A DNA stretch of 64,000 bases, taken from positions 62,001 through 126,000 of the forward strand of contig JAUHVR010000015.1 of assembly GCA_030424865.1 (NCBI GenBank). Reading direction: 5' to 3'. A model generated the notes under the pieces. It saw only the letters and a program-made list of their open reading frames with translations, made no database searches and had not been told where the DNA came from. A program made the translations under genes and the position numbers. Source of the DNA: Alphaproteobacteria bacterium. Its GTDB lineage: Bacteria > Pseudomonadota > Alphaproteobacteria > Rhodobacterales > Rhodobacteraceae. Of the stretch, positions 8,109-17,947 are shown piece by piece; within the stretch, counting starts at the first letter, position 1, and every line of letters starts with the position of its first letter.

Positions 8109-9824
8109 TCACGAGAAATAGGGCAACTTCCGCCGCTTGGCCTCTTCGACCCAGCCGGGCACAAAAGGCACAATCTGATCCTGCGGCGGCACCATCATCT
8201 CGATGAAACTCGCGCCCGTGTGGGCCAGTGCCTGCGACAACACCGGCTCGATCTGCGCCTCGGACGTGATGCGGGCGGTCTGAAAGCCAAAGCCCTCGGC
8301 AATCTTGACGTAGTCCACCGCGTTGAAATCCGTGGCCCAGGGCACATCGACATCATCCAGCAAGACCGCCTCACCCCGGATCCAGCCGTAGGTGTCGTTG
8401 CGCGTCAGGATCACCGTGATGTTCTTGCCGCTGCGCTTCACCGTCTCGAAATCCCCCAGCACAAAGGCCAGCGACCCGTCCCCGGTCAGCGAGATCACCG
8501 GCCCCTCGTTCGCATAGGCCGCGCCAATCGCGGCAGGCACCGAATAGCCCAGCGCCCCCATCGAGTAATTGGTCAGATAGCGCCGGCCAGGTTTTCGCAC
8601 CGACATCAGCGCCGACGGGTAAATCGCCGCCACGCCCGGTTCGGCTGTGACCAGCGCGTCGTCGGGCAGCAGCCGGTCTAGCACCTGCGTCAGCCGCACC
8701 GGGGAAACCGTGCCCTCGGGCATCGGGATGTTCGAGTTGAACACCCGGTCAAGCGCGGTGCGCTTCATCTGCGTCAGGTCAAGCGGATCCGGCGTCAGAT
8801 CGGGATGCTCTGAGGTGATCAACTCCAGCATGTAGTCCAGCGTCGCCCGGGCATCGCCGACAAGGCCGACCTTGACCGGGAAGTTGTTGCCCACATGCGC
8901 CTCGGCAATGTCGAGGTGCAGGAATGTCTTTGAGCCGGGATCGCCGTAAAGCTTCCAGTGGTTGGTCGAACTGCTGTCGGTGTTGGTGCCGATGAAAAAC
9001 ACGGTATCAGCCTGACCGAGATAGGCGTTCGCATAGTCCATCCCCCCCCGCGCGCCGATGACCCGCAGGGCCAGCGGATGGGTTTCCGGGATCAGCCCCT
9101 TGCCCGGCGTCGTGGTCGCCACCGGGATCTGCAGATGCTCGGCCAGCCGCTGCACCACCGCGCCCGCGCCCGAGATCAGGGCGCCCTGCCCGCAGACCAG
9201 AACGGGACGCTTGGCCCCCAGAAACGAGTCAATCGCCTGCCTGATCTTGCCATGATCGGCAACGGGCCGATGGGCGGGATAGACCTGGTACTCGGGCTCG
9301 GCATAAAGATCCGCGATCTCGGCGCTTTCTTGGAAGATGTTGATCGGCACCCGTATGTGCACCGGCGCAGGGCGGCCCGAAGTTGCCACGCGAAAGGCGC
9401 GGCGCAGCAGGAACGGGATCTCCTCCACCCGCGTCACGGTGAACGACTCTTTGCAGATGCTCGCATAAAGCGCGGTCTGGTCGACCCCGGTCAGCCCATG
9501 CCGCTTGTCCTGATTGAGCGGAATGTCCGAACTGAAAAAGATCACGGGGACCGAGGACAGAAAGGCCTCGGTGATGCCTGGGGTGCAATGGGTCACGCCG
9601 GGGCTGGGCGCTTCCAGCACGGCGGGGCGGCCGGTGGCCTTGGCATAGGCCTCGGCAGCAAAGGCGGCGGTGCGTTCGTCGCGGGTCAGGACAAACTCAA
9701 TGTCCGACTTGTGCCATTCCTTGTACCAGCCGATGGTCGTCTCACCCGGCAGGCCAAAGACATGGGTCACCCCGTGCAGGCCAAGCATCTTCAGGATGAC
9801 TTCGGCACCGTTCATCTGGGTCAT
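8109..9824 (-). CDS. Thiamine-diphosphate enzyme, acetolactate-synthase-like
   Basis: 571-residue ThDP-dependent enzyme with the three domains of the acetohydroxyacid synthase/decarboxylase family. The Pyr domain has the catalytic Glu50 in TRDERTAAFAAEAYA; the central domain covers roughly 190-340; the PP domain has TGDGSLAFVLGDFE followed by the Asn metal ligand in RNDTYG. Without the small-subunit partner and in a catabolic operon it is more likely a 2-oxo acid decarboxylase or lyase than a branched-chain amino acid enzyme; the substrate cannot be read from sequence. Last gene of the leftward operon starting at 16127; 18 bases separate it from the carrier gene. Confidence 0.85.
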   Translation of the reverse strand: MTQMNGAEVILKMLGLHGVTHVFGLPGETTIGWYKEWHKSDIEFVLTRDERTAAFAAEAYAKATGRPAVLEAPSPGVTHCTPGITEAFLSSVPVIFFSSDIPLNQDKRHGLTGVDQTALYASICKESFTVTRVEEIPFLLRRAFRVATSGRPAPVHIRVPINIFQESAEIADLYAEPEYQVYPAHRPVADHGKIRQAIDSFLGAKRPVLVCGQGALISGAGAVVQRLAEHLQIPVATTTPGKGLIPETHPLALRVIGARGGMDYANAYLGQADTVFFIGTNTDSSSTNHWKLYGDPGSKTFLHLDIAEAHVGNNFPVKVGLVGDARATLDYMLELITSEHPDLTPDPLDLTQMKRTALDRVFNSNIPMPEGTVSPVRLTQVLDRLLPDDALVTAEPGVAAIYPSALMSVRKPGRRYLTNYSMGALGYSVPAAIGAAYANEGPVISLTGDGSLAFVLGDFETVKRSGKNITVILTRNDTYGWIRGEAVLLDDVDVPWATDFNAVDYVKIAEGFGFQTARITSEAQIEPVLSQALAHTGASFIEMMVPPQDQIVPFVPGWVEEAKRRKLPYFS

Positions 9825-9842
9825 GCGGGTCTCCTATCCAAG

Positions 9843-10784
9843 TCAGGCCAGCGGCACGGCGCGGGATCGGGGTTTCAAGAAGCGCCCCATCAGCAGGGGC
9901 GTCAGGTACATCGGGATCTGATAGCAGCCGAGGAAGATCAGCAACCCGTCCATCGTCTGCGGCGGCAGCGCGACGAAGAACAGCGCGATGTTGCGGTTCC
10001 CGGCGATGACGCTGGTGCCAGTGCGGTCCTGCGCCTCGTCCGCGACGGGCATCAGCCGGTGGGCGAGGATCTGGCCACCAAAGTTCATGACAAAGGCAAA
10101 CGCCAGCCACGCAGAGAAAAGCAGTGGCGTGTTCAACAGCGCCGGGCCTGCGGCGCTCATCAGTGCAACGACGACGACGGCCAGAAGGATGGCCGAGACG
10201 CCGTCAAGCGCGGTGCGCCGGGTGTCGTTCAGGTCGCGCAGGATCGTGCCGCGCAGGACAAAGGCCAGCGCAACGGTGCCAAAGATCACCGCGATCAGGC
10301 GGGCCGCGCTTTGGACCGCCGCGCCGGGTGTGTCGACAACCGGCGACAGGGCCAGCACCGGCAGGACCGTCAGCGGGAACAGCGCTGTGCCCAGCAGCAG
10401 GATCCGCATCGCCACAGCCGGGTTCTGCCCCATCAGCAGCGTGAAGTTCGGGCTGCCGGTGACCGAAGGGGCGGCCAACACCAGGACCAGCGCGATCCCT
10501 GCGGGTGTGGCCGCCAGGCCCAAAGCCAACAGCACCGCCAAGGCAACCAAAGGTGCCGCAAGCTGATAGATCATGACAGCGCTCAGCGACCGGCGCATGT
10601 TGGCAAGCCCGCCCAGCGTCTCGCGCGGGCCGATCCGCAGGGCGGCCACGAACAGCAGGCCCGCCACCAGCACCGGAAGCCAGGGCCGCAGGGTCAGCGC
10701 CAGCCCCGGCAGGCACAGCCCGGCCACCAACCCCGCCACAAGGCACCAGCGCCCGTGGCGTGCCACGAACGCCAACAGTGTCAC
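9843..10784 (-). CDS. BASS-type (bile acid:Na+ symporter family) membrane protein
   Basis: 313 residues with about nine to ten hydrophobic helices. The two half-broken helices expected for this fold fit APSVTGSPNFTLLMGQNP and TSVIAGNRNIALFF, the conserved polar substrate and Na+ segments of SBF/BASS carriers. The start is a GTG at 10784 sharing GTGA with the stop of the TRAP large permease gene. In this context it probably moves an organic acid made or used by the operon's enzymes, perhaps exporting an end product while the TRAP system imports; direction and substrate are inference. Confidence 0.78.
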   Translation of the reverse strand: MTLLAFVARHGRWCLVAGLVAGLCLPGLALTLRPWLPVLVAGLLFVAALRIGPRETLGGLANMRRSLSAVMIYQLAAPLVALAVLLALGLAATPAGIALVLVLAAPSVTGSPNFTLLMGQNPAVAMRILLLGTALFPLTVLPVLALSPVVDTPGAAVQSAARLIAVIFGTVALAFVLRGTILRDLNDTRRTALDGVSAILLAVVVVALMSAAGPALLNTPLLFSAWLAFAFVMNFGGQILAHRLMPVADEAQDRTGTSVIAGNRNIALFFVALPPQTMDGLLIFLGCYQIPMYLTPLLMGRFLKPRSRAVPLA

Positions 10785-12091
10785 GACGGTCTTTGTCGGA
10801 TGTTTTCAGGCAGCCAGGTCGCGATGTCCGGGAAGAGGATCAGAACAAAGACCATGACCACCATGATCAGGAACATCGGGATCGAGGCGCGGGCGATAAA
10901 GCTCATCTCGTGGTTCGTCATGCCTTGCAGCACAAAGAGGTTGAACCCGATGGGCGGCGTGATCTGCGCCATCTCGACCACAACGACGATGAAGATGCCG
11001 AACCAGATGATGTCGATGCCGGCATCCCGGATCATCGGCTCGACCACCGCCATGGTCAGCACCACCGACGAAATCCCGTCAAGGAAACAGCCCAGGATGA
11101 TGTAGAAGACCAGCAAGACCATCAGCAGCTCGAACCGGCTGAGGTCCCAATCGGCGATCAGGTTCGCCAGCCCGCGTGGCAAGCCCGTGAACCCCATCGA
11201 CAGCGACAGAAAGGCCGCGCCTGCAAGGATCAGCGCGATCATCGCGCTGGTGCGGGTGGCGCCCATCAGGCTTTCGGTGAAGGTCTTCCACGTCAGCGAG
11301 CCCTGGCTGGCGGCCAGCACCAGCCCGCCGATCACGCCAAAGGCCGCGGCCTCGGTCGCGGTGGCATAGCCAAGGTACATCGAGCCGATCACCACCGTGA
11401 TCAGGATCAGCACCGGGATCAGGAAGCGCGAATTCTGGATCTTTTGCGCGATGCTCATACGCGGCTCTTCGTCGGGGCTCCATTTGCCCGAAATGCGCGA
11501 ATAGATCGCGACATACCCCATGAACATCCCTGCCAGCACAAGTCCGGGCACGATGCCCGCGAAAAAGAGCTTGGTGATGCTTTCATTGGTCGTCACGCCA
11601 TAGACAATCAGCGTCAGCGAAGGCGGGATCATCAGGCCCAGCGTCGCGGCACCGGCCAGCGTGCCGATGATCATCCGTTCAGGGTAGTTCCTGCGGCGCA
11701 GCTCGGGTATCGACATCTTGCCGACGGTCGTCAGCGTGGCCGCGGACGAGCCGCTGACGGCGGCAAAGACCGTGCAGCCGACGATATTGGTGTGCACAAG
11801 GCCACCCGGCAGGCGCGCCATCCACGGGGACAGGCCCCGGAACATGTCTTCGGACAATCGCGTTCGGAACAGGATCTCTCCCATCCAGATGAAAAGCGGC
11901 AGGGCGGTCAGGGTCCAGCTGGACGAGGCCGACCAGATGGTGGTGATCATCACGTCACCCACGGGGCGGGTGGTGAAAAGCTCCATCCCCACCCAGGCGA
12001 CGCCCATCAGGGCCAAACCGACCCAGACGCCTGTGCCCAGCAGGGTGAAGAGGACAAAGAGGAACAGGATGATGACGGACAGGTTTTCCAT
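10781..12091 (-). CDS. TRAP transporter large permease (DctM family)
   Basis: 436-residue, roughly 12-helix membrane subunit that carries the substrate with Na+. It begins MENLSVIILFLFVLFTLLG, the usual DctM start; an open frame extends nine codons further upstream but the ATG at 12091 lies just behind the small-permease stop. Conserved segments include FAAVSGSSAATLTTVGKM and the glycine-rich IGTLAGAATLGLMIPPS. It is encoded between the small permease (four bases upstream) and the BASS carrier (GTGA overlap). Confidence 0.93.
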   Translation of the reverse strand: MENLSVIILFLFVLFTLLGTGVWVGLALMGVAWVGMELFTTRPVGDVMITTIWSASSSWTLTALPLFIWMGEILFRTRLSEDMFRGLSPWMARLPGGLVHTNIVGCTVFAAVSGSSAATLTTVGKMSIPELRRRNYPERMIIGTLAGAATLGLMIPPSLTLIVYGVTTNESITKLFFAGIVPGLVLAGMFMGYVAIYSRISGKWSPDEEPRMSIAQKIQNSRFLIPVLILITVVIGSMYLGYATATEAAAFGVIGGLVLAASQGSLTWKTFTESLMGATRTSAMIALILAGAAFLSLSMGFTGLPRGLANLIADWDLSRFELLMVLLVFYIILGCFLDGISSVVLTMAVVEPMIRDAGIDIIWFGIFIVVVVEMAQITPPIGFNLFVLQGMTNHEMSFIARASIPMFLIMVVMVFVLILFPDIATWLPENIRQRPS

Positions 12092-12095
12092 GGCC

Positions 12096-12626
12096 TCATT
12101 CCCCCCCTTGGTCGGCAAGTTCGCGGGTGATCCGGTGCTTGCCCCTGACGATCACACTCAGCAGGTTGTCGGTCAGCGCGATGGCCAGGATCACCGCGCC
12201 CAGCAGCATGACGCTTTGCGGGATCCACAGCGGAGTCTTGTCCTGCCCCTGGCTGATGTCATTGAATTTCCACGACCAATAGACAAATCGGTAGCCGTAC
12301 CAGACAAAGTACCACATGACGGCGGTGCCGATCGCAAAGCACCAGACCTCGAACCAGCGGCGCGTCGCCTCGGGCAGCGCGTTCAGCAGCAGCGAGACGC
12401 GGATGTGGCTGCCCTTGTTCAACGCATTGGCAAAAGCCAGGAACGAGGCGGCGGCCATGGCATAGCCAGCATATTCCGGCGCGCCGGGGAACAGCTCGCC
12501 GGTCCAGCGGGCCAGCATCTGCAACACGATCAGCGTCAGGATGGTGATCAGGCAAAGCGACGCCAATATCCCCGCCGCGAGATAGATGAAATCCAGAAGG
12601 GATCGGATCCCCTTGAGTGCGCTCAT
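12096..12626 (-). CDS. TRAP transporter small permease (DctQ family)
   Basis: 176 residues with four hydrophobic helices, the usual DctQ layout: about 12-34, 48-67, 86-108 and 128-152. The ATG at 12626 (MSALKGIRSLLDFIYL) has AGGGGA upstream; the frame is open for 51 more codons upstream but that part is Arg-rich and lies between genes. Works with the large permease and the periplasmic binding protein encoded next to it. Confidence 0.9.
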   Translation of the reverse strand: MSALKGIRSLLDFIYLAAGILASLCLITILTLIVLQMLARWTGELFPGAPEYAGYAMAAASFLAFANALNKGSHIRVSLLLNALPEATRRWFEVWCFAIGTAVMWYFVWYGYRFVYWSWKFNDISQGQDKTPLWIPQSVMLLGAVILAIALTDNLLSVIVRGKHRITRELADQGGE

Positions 12627-12718
12627 GACCTGTCCCCTTGATCTTGCAGTCGGCGTCATGGCCCGGGGCATCCCGGGCCATGGGTTGGTCAATGACGGGG
12701 CCATGCGCCCGTCACACC

Positions 12719-13684
12719 TCAGTTGGCGTTGAACGCGTCGACGATGGCCTTGCCCTGATCCCCGGCGGCTTCCAGCCACTCGTTGGTCATGGTCACGCCG
12801 ATCTCTTTCAGCTCGCCCACCATCTGGTCGGATGCCGGACCAACGGTCATGCCACCGTCACGCAGCCCCTGCAGCGTGAAGCCGGTGTATTCCTTGGACC
12901 GCCAGTTGCCAGCGTATTCAGCCAACGCCGCGCAGGCGCGGATGACATTCTGGTTGGCCTCGCTGGTGCCATTCCAGACGTCCGAGTTGACCATCACGTA
13001 GTTGCGCGGCAGCCATGCATCCACCTCGTAGAAGTAGTTCAGGCTTTCCCAGACCTTGCGGTCGTAGCCGGTCGAGCCGGACGACACCATGGAATCGGCG
13101 ACGCCGGTCGCAAAGGCCTGGCTGATTTCTGCGGCTTCGATGGTCACCGGCAGCATGCCGGTCAGCTCGGCCAGACGGGTGGTGGCGTTGTTATAGCTGC
13201 GGAACTTGATGCCCTTCATATCGGCGACCGAGGTCACCTCGTTCTTGAAGTACAGCCCCTGCGGCGGCCAGGGCACGGAATACAGCAGCGTCAGGTTCTG
13301 GCTGGCCAGCAGCTCGGTCAACGGGCCTTTCGCGGCCTCCCACAGCTTGGCGGAATCGTCGAACGAGGTCGCCAGGAAGGGCACCGAGTCAAAGCCGAAC
13401 AGCGCGTTTTCGTTCTGGTGGCCCGACAGCAGGCGCTCGCCAATCGGCACCTGTCCGGTCTGGATCGCGCGCTTGATCTGCGCGCCCGGGAAAAGCGAAC
13501 CCGAGGGATGCGTGACAATCTCGATATCGCCGCCGGTGCCGGTGGTGACACAAGACGCGAATTCGGCCCCCGTGGCGGAATGGAAGTTCGAGGCGGAATA
13601 GGCCATCGGCATATCCCATTTTTCCGCCAACGCGGGCAAGGTCATCATCGCCGTTGCGGCGACTGTGGTCAGAATGGTTTTCAT
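12719..13684 (-). CDS. TRAP transporter substrate-binding protein (DctP family)
   Basis: 321 residues with a cleavable signal peptide (MKTILTTVAATAMMTLPALA, cut before EKWDMP). It is the periplasmic receptor of the TRAP importer encoded downstream. Family features include GSLFPGAQIKRAIQTGQVPIG and MKGIKFRSYN, the region that holds the carboxylate-binding Arg in DctP proteins. The 92-base gap to the small permease gene is common behind highly expressed binding-protein genes. The substrate is presumably a carboxylate; which one is unknown. Confidence 0.92.
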   Translation of the reverse strand: MKTILTTVAATAMMTLPALAEKWDMPMAYSASNFHSATGAEFASCVTTGTGGDIEIVTHPSGSLFPGAQIKRAIQTGQVPIGERLLSGHQNENALFGFDSVPFLATSFDDSAKLWEAAKGPLTELLASQNLTLLYSVPWPPQGLYFKNEVTSVADMKGIKFRSYNNATTRLAELTGMLPVTIEAAEISQAFATGVADSMVSSGSTGYDRKVWESLNYFYEVDAWLPRNYVMVNSDVWNGTSEANQNVIRACAALAEYAGNWRSKEYTGFTLQGLRDGGMTVGPASDQMVGELKEIGVTMTNEWLEAAGDQGKAIVDAFNAN

Positions 13685-13743
13685 GTTTTTTCTCCCTGTG
13701 GTCAGTTGGTTGGTCTTGTCGGTCTTGGTCTTGGATCTCCTGT

Positions 13744-14997
13744 TCAGGTGGCGTAGCGCGCCGGGTCATAGGGGCTCATGTCGATGTTGGGCGTCTTGCC
13801 CGAGATGATCTGCGCCAACAGGCGGCCTGTCTTGGGACCGCCAGTCAAACCGACATGATCGTGGCCAAAGGCGGTAAACGCCCCGTTTACACCCGGCACA
13901 GCGCCGATCACCGGGATCGAATCCGCCATCGAGGGGCGGTGCCCCATCCATTCGACGGTGCGCTTCCAGGTGATCCCCGGCATCGCGGCGCGGATGTTGC
14001 GTTCCAACAATTCGATCGGCGCGCGGGACGGCGGCGCATCCAGCCCACCGAACTCGACCACTCCGGCAAGACGCAACCGGCCCTCCATCGGTGTGGCGAC
14101 AAACTTGCCCGAGGCGACCATGACGGGCGACCGCGGCATGACCGAAGGCTCCCACAGCTCCAGATGATAGCCGCGCTCGGATTCCAGCGGCACCGTCAGC
14201 CCCAGTTTCGAGGCCAAGGGCGTGGACCAGACGCCGGTCGCGATCACAACTGCATCGCAGTCGATGGTCTGCCCCCCCGCGCGCACACCGGTCACCGTGC
14301 CATAGTCGCGCACGACGTCATCGACCTGCGCCTTGATGAACTGTGCGCCCTGCGCCTGTGCATGCGCGGCCAGCGCCTTGACGTATTCCCCCGGATCACT
14401 GATCCGCCCGTGATTTCCCAGCCGAGCCGCAAATCCGATGTCCGGACTGAAGCCCGGATCATAGTCGCGCAGGGCTGCTCCTTCGAGTTCGTCCCAGGTG
14501 AACCCGTGCTCCCTGCGAAGGCTCCAACCAAAGTCATCGCCTTCGAAATGCGCGCGGTTGTTGTAGAGGAACAGATAATCGGCGGGCACCAGCCAGCGCT
14601 CTGCCCCGGTTCCGGTGGCCAGCGCCTGATGATCGGCCAGACTGTCGCCGATGATCCCGGCCAGTGCCGCCGCACGATGCCGGACGGACGTCGGATTGGC
14701 GTGGCCCAGGTATTTCACCAACCAGGGCAAAAGACGGGGCAGATAGCCCCATTTCAGAAACAGGGGCTGGTTCGGGCTGAACAGCATACCGGGCGCCTTG
14801 CGCAGCAGACCCGGCATGGTCACGGGGGTGATCGAGCAACTGGCCAGCACACCGCCATTGCCATGGCTGGTGCCCGCCGCTGGCCCCTCGCGGTCGATCA
14901 GGATCACCCTGTGCCCATCACGCTGCAACCAGATCGCGGTCGAGACGCCGACAATCCCTGCGCCGATCACGGCGACGGTTTTGGACGCGTCACTCAT
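13744..14997 (-). CDS. D-amino acid dehydrogenase-like FAD oxidoreductase (DadA family)
   Basis: 417 residues, the usual DadA length. The N-terminal FAD motif is [14 protein letters not shown], followed by the acidic end of beta 2 ([17 protein letters not shown]). The C-terminus has the second FAD contact [20 protein letters not shown]. Enzymes of this group oxidise D-amino acids or cyclic imino acids to imines and 2-oxo acids and pass electrons to the quinone pool. It overlaps the enolase-superfamily gene by four bases (ATGA) and precedes the TRAP genes, so its substrate is probably the imported compound after epimerisation. Confidence 0.85.
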   Translation of the reverse strand: MSDASKTVAVIGAGIVGVSTAIWLQRDGHRVILIDREGPAAGTSHGNGGVLASCSITPVTMPGLLRKAPGMLFSPNQPLFLKWGYLPRLLPWLVKYLGHANPTSVRHRAAALAGIIGDSLADHQALATGTGAERWLVPADYLFLYNNRAHFEGDDFGWSLRREHGFTWDELEGAALRDYDPGFSPDIGFAARLGNHGRISDPGEYVKALAAHAQAQGAQFIKAQVDDVVRDYGTVTGVRAGGQTIDCDAVVIATGVWSTPLASKLGLTVPLESERGYHLELWEPSVMPRSPVMVASGKFVATPMEGRLRLAGVVEFGGLDAPPSRAPIELLERNIRAAMPGITWKRTVEWMGHRPSMADSIPVIGAVPGVNGAFTAFGHDHVGLTGGPKTGRLLAQIISGKTPNIDMSPYDPARYAT

Positions 14998-16127
14998 GCC
15001 GCCTGCCCCCGCGCGATGCTGTAGAAGTCAAGTTTGTCCAGATCGGGCCGGATGCCCAGCCCCGGTGCATCGGGCACCTGTACCGCGCCACCGTCGCAGG
15101 GAAATGGCGTCTCGAGGATGTCTTCGGTCAGGTAATAGCGGGCCTGATAGAATTCGCAGCCCAGCGTGATCTGCGGTGTCGCCGCGATCATGTGCGCCCC
15201 GGCCAGATGCGCCAGACCCGCCTCGAACATGTCACCGCCATAGGCCGTCAGCCCGCTTTGCTCTGCCATCCGAGCCACCTGTTGGCCACGGGTCAACCCG
15301 CCGGATTTCATGATCTTGACCGAGACGCCATCGGAAATGCCTTCGCGCACAGCACGCGCCATATCCTCGGGGCCAAAGACGCTTTCGTCAGCCAGCAAAG
15401 GCACGTCGATGGCCTGCCGGATCTCGGCCATCAGGTCAAACAAAGGCGCGCGGACCGGCTGTTCGATGAACTCGGGCGCAAAGCCCGCAACGTCGCGCAC
15501 CTGGTCCAGCGCAGATTCGGGCTCAAGCCCCTGGTTGTAGTCCACGCGCACCCGGATCTGCGGGAAATCCCGCGCCAGCACCTCCAGCCGCATCAGGTCA
15601 AAGGCATGATCGCGGAACCCCGTCTTCAGCTTGACGATGCCCACACCATCATCCTGCAACCGCTGCAGCAATGCGACGTCCTGCGCGAAGTCGGGATTGG
15701 CAATCGACACGGACAAGGGGATCTGATCACGGCATTTGCCGCCCAAAAGCGCATGCACCGGCTGCCCGGTCACGCGCCCCTCGAGGTCCAGCAGCGCGCT
15801 TTCCAGCGCCGCCTTGGCCTCGGTGCAATGGGCGACGGCCCTGTCGGCGTCGCGCATGATGGCCGGGCGCTCGCTGATCCTGCGACCCACGACATGCGGT
15901 CGGATATAGCGATCGAGGGCAGCGAAGGTGGCCTCGGGCGAGCCGGTGAAAACAACCCAGGGCGAGGCCTCTCCCCATCCGGCCTCGCCCCCTTCGGCCG
16001 TCAAACGCAGGACAACAACCTCGCAAGCGCCATCCACCCGGCCGACCCCGTGGTCCCGTGCCGAGACCACGGGCAAGCTCAGGTGCCATATGTCATATCC
16101 GACAATGCGTTGATCGCGTGCGTCCAT
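14994..16127 (-). CDS. Enolase-superfamily enzyme, muconate-cycloisomerase subgroup
   Basis: 377 residues. Capping domain about 8-125, then the barrel with Lys166/Lys168 (VKLKTG), metal ligands Asp196 (VRVDYNQG), Glu222 (EFIEQP) and Asp247 (LLADES), and Lys271 ([10 protein letters not shown]) on the opposite face. This two-lysine arrangement allows 1,1-proton transfer, cycloisomerisation or syn-dehydration, and the subgroup includes amino acid derivative racemases and dipeptide epimerases. First gene of the leftward catabolic operon, divergent from the LysR gene, with a dyad-rich gap between them. The exact reaction cannot be assigned. Confidence 0.85.
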   Translation of the reverse strand: MDARDQRIVGYDIWHLSLPVVSARDHGVGRVDGACEVVVLRLTAEGGEAGWGEASPWVVFTGSPEATFAALDRYIRPHVVGRRISERPAIMRDADRAVAHCTEAKAALESALLDLEGRVTGQPVHALLGGKCRDQIPLSVSIANPDFAQDVALLQRLQDDGVGIVKLKTGFRDHAFDLMRLEVLARDFPQIRVRVDYNQGLEPESALDQVRDVAGFAPEFIEQPVRAPLFDLMAEIRQAIDVPLLADESVFGPEDMARAVREGISDGVSVKIMKSGGLTRGQQVARMAEQSGLTAYGGDMFEAGLAHLAGAHMIAATPQITLGCEFYQARYYLTEDILETPFPCDGGAVQVPDAPGLGIRPDLDKLDFYSIARGQAA

Positions 16128-16173
16128 GATCCCCCTGGGTGCTGCCCCAGGGTCAAGACTGCCCGCTCTGCCC

Positions 16174-16221
16174 TATCATTTCCAATATTATCTTTTTGGA
16201 AATCCATAACAAAAAATGATA
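16174..16221. promoter_or_regulatory. Nested inverted repeats between divergent operons (LysR operator candidate)
   Basis: The 105-base gap between the divergent enolase and LysR genes holds two nested dyads. The inner one is TTTCCAA at 16179-16185 with TTGGAAA at 16196-16202. The outer one is TATCATT at 16174-16180 with AATGATA at 16215-16221. The block is AT-rich in a GC-rich neighbourhood, as expected for a LysR binding region controlling both directions. Confidence 0.5.
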
Positions 16222-16231
16222 CGCTATCGGT

Positions 16232-17143
16232 ATGAGCACGCCCTTCCGCCAGTATCAGGCCTTTCACGCAATCATCGAACGGGGCACGGTGACCGCAGCC
16301 GCCGAGCACCTGGGGATTTCGCAACCGGCAATCTCGAACCTTCTGGCGCAGCTGGAACGGCGCACCAAGCTGAAGCTGTTCGAGCGCACGCGGGGGCGTC
16401 TGGTGCCGACGCCCGAGGCCAATGTCCTGTTTGACGAACTGGACACCGTGGTGCGCGGGCTGGATCACGTCAACCAGGCGGTTGTCGACCTGCAGAACCA
16501 GCGTGCGGGGCAGCTGCAGGTCGCCACGAACCACGCGCTGGCCTTTGGCTTCATGCCGCAAGAGATCGCCACCTTCAGCCGCGACCGCCCCAACCTGACC
16601 ATCGCCTTTCAGTCGCAGTATTCGGGCAAGATCCAGGAATGGGTGGCAGCCGGGCTGTTCGAGATCGGCATCTGCGAGCTGCCCGTCCGCCACGAGGGCC
16701 TGAACGCCCGCCGGATCGTCTATGAAACGCTCTGTGCCGTGCCCGAAGGGGCCGAGATCGCGCCCTCGGACCCGCTGACCCCGGCATTGCTGGATGACTA
16801 CCCGTTTATCATCATGGGGGCCGACCACATGGTCACCCGCCGCACGCGCGAGGCGTTTCATTCCCACGGCGCGACCTTTCGCGTGCGCGGGCATTCGGAT
16901 TTGTTCCGCAACGCGCTGAACCTGGTGAAACAGGGGCTGGGGGCGGCGATGATCGACCCGTTCACGCTGTCCAATGACGACGGTCAGGGATATGTGGTGC
17001 GCCGCTTCAGCCCGACGATCACACTGGACATCATCATCGTCACCGCGCGGGACAGGCCTCTGTCGTCGATCGGACAACAGTTTCTTGACCAGATCATCCC
17101 GCGCATGGAACAGGTGGCGGGGCAGTCCCGTCAGGACGGTTAG
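16232..17143 (+). CDS. LysR-family transcriptional regulator
   Basis: 303 residues: N-terminal winged helix (about 5-65, with the recognition region AAEHLGISQPAISNLLAQLE) and a two-lobed effector domain (about 95-295). It is transcribed divergently from the seven-gene catabolic operon and upstream of the racemase-family gene, the classical position of a LysR activator of a catabolic pathway. The effector is probably the substrate or an intermediate. The start MSTPFRQYQAFHAII fits the family; no strong ribosome site is seen. Confidence 0.92.
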   Translation: MSTPFRQYQAFHAIIERGTVTAAAEHLGISQPAISNLLAQLERRTKLKLFERTRGRLVPTPEANVLFDELDTVVRGLDHVNQAVVDLQNQRAGQLQVATNHALAFGFMPQEIATFSRDRPNLTIAFQSQYSGKIQEWVAAGLFEIGICELPVRHEGLNARRIVYETLCAVPEGAEIAPSDPLTPALLDDYPFIIMGADHMVTRRTREAFHSHGATFRVRGHSDLFRNALNLVKQGLGAAMIDPFTLSNDDGQGYVVRRFSPTITLDIIIVTARDRPLSSIGQQFLDQIIPRMEQVAGQSRQDG

Positions 17144-17158
17144 GCAACGGAGGGCACC

Positions 17159-17878
17159 ATGAAAGCGCAGGGCGGCAAGGCGGTCTACGGGGCCTCGGTC
17201 GGGATCTTGATGCTGGAGGCGCAGTTCCCGCGCATCCCCGGCGACATGGGCAACGCGCTGAGCTGGGACTTTCCGGTGCATTACAAGATCGTGCGCGGGG
17301 CCTCGCCCGATCTGGTCGTGCGGCAGGGGGCCACGGGGCTGCTGCCGGAATTCATCACCGCCGCGCAGGAGCTGGTCGCAGATGGCGTCGACGGGATCAC
17401 CACCAACTGTGGCTTCCTGTCGGTCTTTCAGACCGACATCGCGGCGGCGGTGGGCGTACCGGTGGCCACCTCTTCGTTGATGCAGGTCGGCATGGTCAAC
17501 GCCCTGCTGCCGCCGGGCAAACGCGCTGGTATCCTGACGATCTCGGGCAGCACGTTGACGCCTGCGCATCTGGAGGCAGCCAATGTGCCCGCTGACACCC
17601 CCATCGGCAGCACCGAAGGCGGAACGGAATTCACGCGCGCCATCCTGGGTAATGAACTGGAACTCGATGTCGAGGCCGCCTGCCACGACAACGTTCAGGC
17701 CGCTTTGGACCTGCAGGCCTGGCACCCGGATCTGGGCGCACTGGTGCTGGAATGCACCAACATGGTGCCCTATGCCCGCGCGATCCGGGCAGCGACCGGG
17801 TTGCCCACATTTTCGATCCACAGCTTCGTGAGCTGGTTTCAGGCAGGCCTGACCCCGCGCGGGTTTGACCCGATGTAG
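17159..17878 (+). CDS. Aspartate/glutamate racemase-family protein
   Basis: 239 residues of the Asp/Glu/hydantoin racemase superfamily. The two catalytic cysteines expected for cofactor-independent proton transfer are in ITTNCGF (about residue 83) and LECTNM (about 199). The second half begins with the repeated fold at GKRAGILTISG. It starts 15 bases behind the LysR gene (ribosome site GGAGG) and is probably co-transcribed with it. Together with the divergent DadA-like gene it suggests stereo-inversion of an amino acid or hydantoin-type substrate. It could also be a maleate isomerase or decarboxylase-like member. Confidence 0.82.
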   Translation: MKAQGGKAVYGASVGILMLEAQFPRIPGDMGNALSWDFPVHYKIVRGASPDLVVRQGATGLLPEFITAAQELVADGVDGITTNCGFLSVFQTDIAAAVGVPVATSSLMQVGMVNALLPPGKRAGILTISGSTLTPAHLEAANVPADTPIGSTEGGTEFTRAILGNELELDVEAACHDNVQAALDLQAWHPDLGALVLECTNMVPYARAIRAATGLPTFSIHSFVSWFQAGLTPRGFDPM

Positions 17879-17947
17879 ATGGCGGCCTTTGGCTTGTCTC
17901 GGACACCGCCTTTGCATAGACCATCTGCGAACAATTCGGAGACCGGC

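Noticed and set aside
8958-11105. 715-codon plus-strand frame opposite the ThDP enzyme and carrier genes
   Set aside because: Shadow of two well-supported minus-strand genes; low-complexity Gln/Arg-rich translation.
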